Shown here piece after piece: positions 1 through 8,400 of a DNA stretch of 64,000 bases. Each line of letters starts with the position of its first letter. Within the stretch, counting starts at the first letter, position 1. This stretch comes from CAIVAT01 sp049317265 (GTDB taxonomy: Bacteria; Bacteroidota; Bacteroidia; Bacteroidales; FEN-979), in assembly GCA_049317265.1 (NCBI GenBank), contig JBMOIP010000021.1, forward strand, positions 14,246-78,245, given 5' to 3'. The translations under genes were made by a program, and so were the position numbers. The notes beneath the pieces were generated by a model that ran no database searches, was not told where the DNA came from, and saw only the letters and a list, made by a program, of their open reading frames with translations.

Positions 1-3000
1 GCCACCATCGGCCACAGTCCATCTGAAAATATAGAGTTGTCCACTCAATGCACCATTATATATAGCATTGTAAGTATGGTTGTTTGGTGAAAAACTACCA
101 CCTGCTCCGGCGGGATAAAGGATTGTCCAGGTACCGGTTCCTATTACTGGTTGCGTAGCTGCAAGGGTAAAGCTCGTCTGGTCACAAACAAATTGGTCAA
201 TACCTGCAACCGCTGGTGAAGGCTGTCCTGAAATCGTCACCTGCATACTATCAACCGAGTTGGGACATAACCCACCTCCGATGGTATAGAGGAATGTATA
301 GGTTCCGGTCAACAATCCGGAAACAGTGGCAGAGTTTGGCGAAGTTGCCAGTAAGGTTGCTGCATTGGGAGGTTGCGGATTCAATACAGATTGCGACCAG
401 ACACCGTTACTTCCGATATTTCCCACAAGGTTGGTCTGGGTTACGGCACACAAAAGCTGATCTGATCCGGCATTGGCAGTTTCACCAACATTGATAACGA
501 CAAGATCTTCACTGGTGGGGCAAAATGGGCCACCCGCTGTAGTCCATTTAAAAATGTAAGACCCGCTGATAAGGTTGCTGACGGTAGCTGTCGGATTTGT
601 AAGACTTGATATGGTTGGCGTATTCGGACCGCTAACAAGCGACCAGATTCCAATTCCGGTAACCACTGGCGTTGCAGCCATCACAGTGGAGATCGGGTTG
701 GGACCGCATAACAACTGGTCGGGGCCGGCATTAGCAATGGAGGGGGGGATCGATACAGAAATCTTAACGGTATCAGCTGAGGTACCACATGCACCATTGC
801 TGAGAATCCATTTAAACTGGTAAACACCGTTGGTAAGGTCTGTCACCAGTGAATTGTAAAGGGTCGTATCGGCAATAACAGCACCACCGGGACCAACGAT
901 CTGCACCCATCGTCCAACTTCACCTGGTGCCGGGGGATTCCCTGCAAGGTTCAGTGAGGTTCCGCATATCGTGCGGTCAGCGCCAGCATTGGCATGCTGA
1001 ACGTTACTGCCAACCGTTACCGTGACTGTATCCTTTGTTGATCCGCAACCCGGGTAATAGATTCTCCATTCGAAGGTGTACGTTCCATTAACCAGCCCGC
1101 TTGCCTGGGTTAGATAGGCGGTTGGATCAGCAAAAGTGACACTTCCTGGTCCTGAAATCCTGGTCCACAAGCCGTTGTAAGGTGCAGGGTCATTGCCATG
1201 TAGGGTAACAACACTGGTTCCCAGCGGATTACACTGATCCGGGCCGGCATCAGCGATGAGCGGGTCAACCCCGGAAGTTGTGGTGATTAAACAAACATCT
1301 GCCGACGATCCACAGGCATTGGTGATCGTCCAGGTGAAAGTGTAAACCTGGCCTGCAACAAGGTTCGACAACACGGCGTTTGGCGAATGACTGTCGGGTG
1401 AAAAAGTAGGGCCGGCCGGAGAGACAGTCCACGTTCCAACCTCGTTAAGGGCTGGCACATTTCCAAGCATCTTATATGGAAACTGGCTGCAAATGGTCGA
1501 ATCGGGGCCGGCATCGGCTGAACTGGGCACAGCATTGGCTACGATGATACGTGTATCTGACTGAAAGGAAGAACAGTTAGGACCTCCTGAAACCAACCAC
1601 CGTAAACGATAAGGCCTGCCGGGAATAAGCCCGGAAATGGGGGAACTGGGATTGTGGATATCTGCAAAAACTGGCACACTTGGTCCGCTGACAAAACTCC
1701 AGGTACCAATACCACGAGCGATGAAATTCCCTGCCATTGAAGTGGAGGTTACATTACACCCAAGAATTTGAGGTGTGCCGGAATTGGCTGTAGACGGGGA
1801 GTGGGAGGTAGTTACCGAAACCTCCTGGGTAACTGTAACACAGGAGTTACCGGACCCCGGGGCAACCCTGAACCTGATCACATAGGTACCGTCACCGCTC
1901 AGGTGATAGATAAGCTGGGGAGATGTTGTCGCTGGATTCCAACCGGTAGGAATGGTAGTATAATACCAGTTGGTGGGGCCGCTTACGATGCTCCATTCAA
2001 TACTGCCGTTTCCTGTATAGGTATAATCAATCGTGGCGATTGAGTCATCGCATGGAATGAAAGGATCTGCCGTAAGGGATATGGTGGGATTTACGTTGTA
2101 GGTTATTGTAGTGGAAGCCGAAGAGGTACATCCTGTGACACTGTTTGTAATGGTATACCTGAAAGTATAGGATCCTGTCGGATCTGTGATGGTAACTCCG
2201 GTAATCGGGCTCGTGGGGTTGGCAATGCTCACCCCGGCCCGGGCGGATGTCTGAACCCAGGTGCCTGTTTCATTCGCATATAACGGGTTGTTTCCGGTAA
2301 GAACAAAACTCATGCGCTGATCGCAAAATACCTGCGCTGCACCTGCGCTTGCACCGGTCACTCCACCCAGTGCGTGAGCCACGACAACAGTGGTGGTAGC
2401 TGTACCGCTTGCGCATGGACCAACTACGGTCCACCTGAATGTATAGGTTCCTTCAACAAGGTTCGAAACCGATGAACTATTCGAATTTGCATTTCCGAAG
2501 GTAGGTGTCGACGGGCCGCTGATAAATGTCCAGTGACCGCTTTGTCCGTTAATTCCGCAACCGCCGAATGATCCGTTGAGGTTCGCAGAGGTTGTGGCTG
2601 AATAACAGCCGCCCACATTGATCGTACCTCCGGTGGTTACCGGACTGACCCCTCCGATATTCGTGATGGTCATATCATCATAATCATGACATGAGTTTGT
2701 TCCGGTAATGGTCCATCGAAGCGTTGTAACACCGCAGGCTGACGGAGACAACGTCACAGTACTCGTATTGGATGTGGGCGAATTGATGGTAACACCGTTA
2801 TTGGTTCCAACCACCTGCCACAAACCACTCTCTCCTGAGGCAGGGGCATTCCCGTTCAAAGTCAGCACATTTACACCTGGACATGAGATGAGGTCGGTGC
2901 CGGCCAGGGATTTTGAAATCGGCTTGATTTTCACCCAAACAGAGTCATAAACCAGTGATCCGTCAGCGCACTTTGCACTGAAATAAAACTCGTAAATCTG

Positions 3001-3306
3001 GTTTGCAACATACCCGGTTATAAAGGTATTAAAGCTGTAAGGGTCAACTATATTCACCGATGGTCCGCTTTTCTGGCTCCAGTGAATATTCCCTCCGCCG
3101 GCAGTATAAAGCCCCGACGAATTCCCATGAAGCTGTAGCGTTTGGTTAACACAAACAGAGTCGGGGGTACCAGCGTTAACAGTACAGTTCTGTGCCTGGA
3201 CACCTGAATTGAACATGGACATCCAAAGAGCCCAGATCGTCAGAGTGAAGCAAATCTGAAACCTGCGGTTTCCAAAAATCTTCGATAATGGTAAAAATTG
3301 TTTCAT
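1..3306 (-). CDS. giant Ig/PKD-like repeat surface protein, N-terminal part (runs off the left edge)
   Basis: Reading the minus strand from the ATG at 3306, the frame is open for exactly 1102 codons to base 1 with no stop, so the gene continues outside the window. It starts with a signal peptide (basic start, hydrophobic stretch, cleavage likely after VQAQ near residue 39). The rest is about ten modules of roughly 90 residues, recognisable by a recurring NAGPDQLLCG-like linker, a tryptophan in 'GxWS/GxWT' and a closing 'GTYTFRWTV' strand with a nearby cysteine. This is the pattern of the long Bacteroidota adhesins that often end in a gliding or T9SS C-terminal domain. The role is therefore probably cell-surface adhesion or matrix, but no catalytic domain is visible and the C-terminus cannot be checked here. 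The gene is flanked on the right by an AT-rich spacer and a divergent gene. Confidence 0.85.
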   Translation of the reverse strand, partial: MKQFLPLSKIFGNRRFQICFTLTIWALWMSMFNSGVQAQNCTVNAGTPDSVCVNQTLQLHGNSSGLYTAGGGNIHWSQKSGPSVNIVDPYSFNTFITGYVANQIYEFYFSAKCADGSLVYDSVWVKIKPISKSLAGTDLISCPGVNVLTLNGNAPASGESGLWQVVGTNNGVTINSPTSNTSTVTLSPSACGVTTLRWTITGTNSCHDYDDMTITNIGGVSPVTTGGTINVGGCYSATTSANLNGSFGGCGINGQSGHWTFISGPSTPTFGNANSNSSSVSNLVEGTYTFRWTVVGPCASGTATTTVVVAHALGGVTGASAGAAQVFCDQRMSFVLTGNNPLYANETGTWVQTSARAGVSIANPTSPITGVTITDPTGSYTFRYTITNSVTGCTSSASTTITYNVNPTISLTADPFIPCDDSIATIDYTYTGNGSIEWSIVSGPTNWYYTTIPTGWNPATTSPQLIYHLSGDGTYVIRFRVAPGSGNSCVTVTQEVSVTTSHSPSTANSGTPQILGCNVTSTSMAGNFIARGIGTWSFVSGPSVPVFADIHNPSSPISGLIPGRPYRLRWLVSGGPNCSSFQSDTRIIVANAVPSSADAGPDSTICSQFPYKMLGNVPALNEVGTWTVSPAGPTFSPDSHSPNAVLSNLVAGQVYTFTWTITNACGSSADVCLITTTSGVDPLIADAGPDQCNPLGTSVVTLHGNDPAPYNGLWTRISGPGSVTFADPTAYLTQASGLVNGTYTFEWRIYYPGCGSTKDTVTVTVGSNVQHANAGADRTICGTSLNLAGNPPAPGEVGRWVQIVGPGGAVIADTTLYNSLVTDLTNGVYQFKWILSNGACGTSADTVKISVSIPPSIANAGPDQLLCGPNPISTVMAATPVVTGIGIWSLVSGPNTPTISSLTNPTATVSNLISGSYIFKWTTAGGPFCPTSEDLVVINVGETANAGSDQLLCAVTQTNLVGNIGSNGVWSQSVLNPQPPNAATLLATSPNSATVSGLLTGTYTFLYTIGGGLCPNSVDSMQVTISGQPSPAVAGIDQFVCDQTSFTLAATQPVIGTGTWTILYPAGAGGSFSPNNHTYNAIYNGALSGQLYIFRWTVADGG

Positions 3307-3825
3307 AATGCCTGAATTTGAATAGTGGTTGATAACCTCAGAAAATATTTTTTTTAACTTGATTTCTTATTTTATTATACGCAATATGTTCAATTTGGTT
3401 TCGATTTTACCAAATAGTAGTACGCCACATTCACGCCATTTTTCCTGGCAGAAAAGGACCGTAATTTAACCTTAAAATGTCGGATTTTAAACCATTTTCA
3501 GAAATTAAAATCGAAATAATTCACTGTTTGTATTTAGTATAAATAATAATATTTTTGTATACTCTTATGTATCAGCAATTTAAATACTGAACAAACAAAA
3601 AGATTAAGCTGCTAAATTAGTACTAAAAATTGAAATACAAAAAACAATTAAGCGATTTAATATACATTTCAAGTATTGCCTTTTTTATGGTTTTCCTGAA
3701 ATTGTATTACGGTATTCCACTATTTTTTAAACCTTCATGCAGAGGGCTTGAATCCCCATCCCTGTCAGTAAAAAAATCATACTTTTGCACTATTCATACA
3801 TCATCAACATAAAAACATCTTTAAA
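3307..3825. other. AT-rich divergent intergenic region
   Basis: About 520 bases separate the giant adhesin gene and the plus-strand gene at 3826. The sequence is very AT-rich with many A and T runs. An open frame of 60 codons at 3630-3812 has no relatives I recognise and ends inside the promoter region, so I do not call it. Apart from the promoter listed separately I see nothing else here. Confidence 0.6.
3780..3787 (+). promoter_or_regulatory. Bacteroidota -7 element (TACTTTTG)
   Basis: The octamer fits TAnnTTTG, the -7 box of the Bacteroidota primary sigma factor, and lies 38 bases before the ATG at 3826. No convincing -33 TTTG lies at the usual 18-20 base spacing. Confidence 0.5.
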
Positions 3826-4428
3826 ATGAACAAACGGGTACTCTCACTTTTCTTGGTTGTTTTTGTATTTTTCACGGCCAATCCCCTTTTCTCCCAGGAA
3901 AAGAACCAGCAGTCACAACATGGTCAGAATGGCGCTCCCAGGCATCAGCTGGGGGATACCTTTGCCGGAGGTAAGATTTTCTGGCTCGACGGTTCCGGAC
4001 AACACGGCCTGGTAGCCGCATCAGCAGATCAAAGCGCAAAGGGGGTAGCCTGGAATCCGGGAAAATTAATCGCAACCGGGTCTGATTCGGATGAACTTTT
4101 TGCTGGTTTAAAGAACAGCGAGAAAATTGTTACAAAACAGGGCAACAGTGAATTATCTGCAGCGAAATTATGCCTGGATTACTCGGTTACCTCAAACAAT
4201 GTGGAATATAGCGATTGGTATCTGCCATCAAAGTTTGAGCTCAACCTGCTCTATCAGCAGAAAATGTTAATTGGCGGATTCAACCAGACCAGTGGAATCT
4301 ACTGGAGCTCAACGGAAAGCACCACCTCCCCCGACAGCATGGCATGGGAACAGGAATTCAAATTCGGATCACAGCATGAGGATGACAAGGACCTCCCCGA
4401 CCAGGTGAGGTGCATCAGAAAATTCTGA
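3826..4428 (+). CDS. secreted DUF1566 (Lcl_C-like) domain protein
   Basis: This 200-residue protein begins with a clear signal peptide (MNKRVLSLFLVVFVFF..., cleavage near NPLFSQ, residue 24). The remainder shows DUF1566/Lcl C-terminal features: GDTFAGGKIFWLDG near residue 43, SDWYLPSKFELNLLY in the middle, YWSSTE and a closing VRCIRKF. This family has a C-type-lectin-like fold and is usually extracellular, with a binding rather than catalytic role. The gene has its own promoter and converges with the FISUMP gene at 4506, so the two are separate transcripts. The ligand is unknown. The closing VRCIR motif also ends the FISUMP-like proteins elsewhere in the window, which suggests that the two groups are distant relatives. 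Confidence 0.85.
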   Translation: MNKRVLSLFLVVFVFFTANPLFSQEKNQQSQHGQNGAPRHQLGDTFAGGKIFWLDGSGQHGLVAASADQSAKGVAWNPGKLIATGSDSDELFAGLKNSEKIVTKQGNSELSAAKLCLDYSVTSNNVEYSDWYLPSKFELNLLYQQKMLIGGFNQTSGIYWSSTESTTSPDSMAWEQEFKFGSQHEDDKDLPDQVRCIRKF

Positions 4429-4505
4429 CAGCCTTTGCTTGTCCTCCCCTTTTTCCTGAGGAAGAATAAGCATTAATAACAGTGAAGAATACTGGTAAAC
4501 ATTTA

Positions 4506-5210
4506 CTAATCAGCAATGCACCTTACTGAACTTCCGGTAGATTTATAGCTCAGGTAGCGCCATATCCGTTCATTTGCATAACCGAGCATGCGAACATAGG
4601 CATCGGTGGTATTTTCAGATGAGGAAGACCAGAAATACCCGCTTTTTTGAAGGTTGGCATAAAAGTTACTACCGGTTGCATAGCTGTATCCCCCTGGTAA
4701 TGCAGTAAACCCACTTTTATTATTTGCCCCGAAGTTGGGCAGCATGAAGTGACTGTCGCCCTGCTCCTTCATTTTTCTGCCGGCATTTACATCGCCTTCC
4801 AGGTATGCGATAAGGGCATCCCACTCATCATCTGCAGGCACATGCCACCCGGTGGGACATAGTCCCGGTGATTTGGGAGCCTCACTATATTTCATCATCT
4901 CATTCCACTGGTATAATCCGCCATAAACATTGCAGTTCTCCTCGAGATCATTGTAACAGTACTTCTCAACGGTTGCATTATTTGTTTGCTCCTTTGTCCC
5001 TTTGATACGGGTCCCGATGTTGAGATTCTCACTCATCCAGCATTGCGTTCCGATCTGTACGGTTTTATATGCCTTACCATCCCGGGTATCTTTTATTTCA
5101 TCCCCGCATACAAAACCTTTTTGCCCGGATGGGTTGTCCCCCTGCTGCGCAAACATAGGATAAGCAAGCATCAGGCAAAAAACCGTGACTAAAAATTGTG
5201 TTTTCATCAT
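4506..5210 (-). CDS. secreted FISUMP-domain protein
   Basis: The protein is about 234 residues if started at the internal ATG pair near 5210. That choice places a normal signal peptide (MMKTQFLVTVFCLMLAYPMF, then AQ) at the N-terminus, while the longer open frame reaches 5234. The mature part is a single Fibrobacter succinogenes major paralogous (FISUMP) domain: YKTVQIGTQCWMSENLNIGT, YGGLYQWNEMMKY, CPTGWHVPADDEWDALIAYL, FTALPGGYSY, YFWSSS and SSVRCIAD at the end. FISUMP domains belong to the C-type-lectin-like group and are typical of surface or secreted proteins in this phylum. The adjacent gene at 5463 ends in a very similar domain, so the pair looks like a duplication. No T9SS sorting domain is visible and the ligand is unknown. 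Confidence 0.85.
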   Translation of the reverse strand: MMKTQFLVTVFCLMLAYPMFAQQGDNPSGQKGFVCGDEIKDTRDGKAYKTVQIGTQCWMSENLNIGTRIKGTKEQTNNATVEKYCYNDLEENCNVYGGLYQWNEMMKYSEAPKSPGLCPTGWHVPADDEWDALIAYLEGDVNAGRKMKEQGDSHFMLPNFGANNKSGFTALPGGYSYATGSNFYANLQKSGYFWSSSSENTTDAYVRMLGYANERIWRYLSYKSTGSSVRCIAD

Positions 5211-5377
5211 ATTGCTTTTAATATTAAACATCAATTAAGTGAGAATTATTTTACACCACCGATAATTAATATCCTTCCAATCGGTTCGATGAATGTCAAA
5301 ATTAAAACACAAATTTAGATATTTTTCTACTTATAATAAATCTTTGCAATAAAATCATGGGATGACTAAAGGTTACG

Positions 5378-5410
5378 AAAAAACCCCTGCTCAGGCTGAG
5401 CAAGGGTTTG
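5378..5410 (-). terminator. intrinsic terminator after the Ig-repeat/FISUMP gene
   Basis: On the minus strand an imperfect GC-containing stem (AACCCTTGCTC with GAGCAGGGGTT) and a short loop are followed by a run of six T. It lies about 50 bases downstream of the stop codon at 5463. Confidence 0.6.
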
Positions 5411-5462
5411 GGATCATCACAAACAAGTTAATACGTTTTTGAGCAGGGGGAGTAAGGGGTAG

Positions 5463-8400
5463 TTAATTTTTCAGGCAACGTACGGGATGTCCAGTTGATT
5501 TCACGTTGTAATAGCTTCCCAATGATGCGACGGAGAGCGAAACACTCCGGAAAACAGGGCCATTTGGCAATGCATAATCTGTTGAGGTGTGAAAATACCC
5601 TGTTGAATATATATTGCTATAGAATGGGGTGGCCACAGCATAACTGTACCCTGTGGGAAGCGCCGTAAACCCATACTCATTGGTTGCACCGGTATTTGGA
5701 GCCCTGAAATGGCCAGTACCTGCCTCCTTGAGTTTCCCTCCTGCAACAGTGGCACCACCCATATAGGTGGCAAGGGTGGCGAATTCCGCTTCTGTGGGAA
5801 CATGCCATCCGGTCGGGCAGATTCCCTGAGCGCCGGGGGTAGTTACATACTGCATCATTTCGTTCCACTGGTACAATCCGCCATAAATGCTACAGTTAAT
5901 GGTTGAATCGTTATAGCAGTACTTTTCCATTGCGGCATTGTTGGTCTGTGTCACGGTGTTGTTTATCTGTGTTCCTATGTTAAGGTTCTCCCTCATCCAG
6001 CATTGGGTTCCAATTTGAACCGTGTTGTAAGTGAGGCCGCCATAGGAAACCGTTGGAGCGCTTGTACAGGCTGTACCTGTTGTATAAAGAATGATGGCGA
6101 GCCTGTTGGAGGTAGCAGGATTATTCGTCAAACACCCCACCGAACTGTTGGAGGTGATGGTACAGGTAATTTTATCATTGGTGGCGGTGGGCGAATAGGT
6201 GTAGGTAGCGCTGTTGGTGCCAACGGTTACCCCATTATTTTTCCATACATAGGTAGGTGAAGTTCCTCCGTTTACCACAGAAGCCGTTAGGGTGATCTGT
6301 GTTCCCGGCATCACTGCATAGGCAGAAGAGACAATGGAAGCCTTGACAGGAACTGAGGAGTTTACAACGATGGTGTCGTTATCAGAAATGGCAGGATTTC
6401 CTGTTGTACAAAGTGCACTGGAGGTAAGCTGACAGGAGTAGATCTGCCCGTTTGTCGGTACAACTGCATAGGTAACATTCGTGGCGCCGGTAATATTTGT
6501 ACCATTCAGTTTCCATTGATAGAGCGGATTCGTCCCACCATTTAACGGAACAGCGGTGAATGTAACCGAGGTGCCTGTACAGACAGGGTTGGCAGAATGC
6601 GTAATGGTAACGCTCACTGGTAATTGTGGGCTGACAATCATGGTATACGGAATGGAAGTTGCCGGGGAACCAGCCAAACAGGGTGCAGCATTTGAAGTCA
6701 TCACAACAGTTATCACAGTGCCATTTCCCAGCGTCTGGGAGGCATAGATTGAGTTGGTGGCGCCATTGATCGGGGTTGTTCCATTCATCATCCACTGATA
6801 GGTCGGCGCTGTTCCCCCATTAACCGGAACAGCTGTAAAAGTAACCAGGGTCCCCGGACAAATCGCACCGGTTGGAGAAGCAGAGACATTTACATCAGCA
6901 TTTAAAATTGGGCTTGGCGTTACAACAATAATATTGGATGTAGCCGGTGAGTCAACCAGGCAGGGTGATGCATTGGAGGTCATCACGACCGAAATTGCAC
7001 TTCCGGTTCCGAGTGTCTGGGAGGAATAGGTTGCATTGGTTGCCCCGGGAATTGGGTTCACACCATTATACCATTGATAGGCAGGCGAAGTGCCGCCATT
7101 GGTCGGGGTTGCAGTAAAGGTTACCATTGTGCCGGCACAAACAGGCATGGACGGAACCACGGTAATCGTGACGCTTGCATGCAAAATGGGTTCAACATCG
7201 GGGTGTTTTACGTTTGACTGGGCTGGATTATTGGTTGCGTAAGCCAAACTGGAGGTCATGATGCAGAACACTGAATCATCATCCTGTGGCGCATAGGTAA
7301 AGACAGGATTGTTAGTTCCGGCAATGACTCCGTTGACCTTCCACTGGTAGGAAGGTGAAGAGCCGCCATTTGTGGGGACTGCGGTAAAGGTTACCAAGGT
7401 TCCGGCACAAAAAGAACCTGACGGGTTGGAGGAGATGCTGACTCCGGCCGCTACCGCAACGTTTACGGTAATGGTGACCACATTCGTAGGTAAGGGGCCG
7501 CCACAAGGACCGGTCGCATTCTGCATCTGGCGGTAATAGGTTGTTTGGGCAAGGATTTCCGGCTGATAGTTCAGTGACGTGGCGCCACTGATATCGGTAA
7601 AAGTACTGTTGTCAAATGACTGCTGCATCTGGTAGGTTGGCATCGTGCCATTTGATGGAGGTACGCCGATGATCGGGGCCGGGGTCATGTTTGCAAATAT
7701 CGTCTGGGTGCCGCTGATGGAACCAACCGAGAGAAAGGAGGTAACGCCCATGGGAACTATATTTGAAATATCAGGATTACCGGAGGCACAACGTGCATTG
7801 GATAAAAGCCTGCAGGAGACATTGTCATTGGCAAGAGGAACATACGAGAATGTAGCATTGGTTGCTCCCGTAACATTTGCACTATTCACCATCCATTGAT
7901 AAAGCGGGTTGGATCCGCCATTGATGATCGCGGAGGAGTAAATCACGGTTGTTCCCTGGCAAACAGGATTCTGTGAAGCAGTGATGGAGATATCCACAGG
8001 AAGCAAAGGATCAATTCCCAGTGGCGGGGCAACTGCGGTAGCCGGGTTACCTGTTACACAAGTCAAACTGGAGTTAAGAACACAACTGATGTTCATCACG
8101 TTTACTGCGTTAAAAGAGTAAGTGGCATTTGTCGCCCCGGGAATATCTACTCCGTTATTGCTCCATTGATAAGCTGGCGTTGTTCCTCCATTTACCGGAT
8201 GCGCTGTATAAATCACATTCGAACCTGAACATACCGGGTTTTCAGGTGTCGTAATGGTGACGCTTACCGGCATCATTGCTTTAACCGTCATATGTTTCAC
8301 ATTTGAAACAGCTGGATTATTGACCGGACAGGCAAGGTTTGATGTAACGATGCATTTGACCAGGTCTCCATCGGACGGAGCATAGGAATAGGTTGCGTTG

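Noticed and set aside
3630..3812. 60-codon plus-strand frame with a hydrophobic start
   Set aside because: It lies in AT-rich spacer, ends inside the promoter of the next gene and has no family features.
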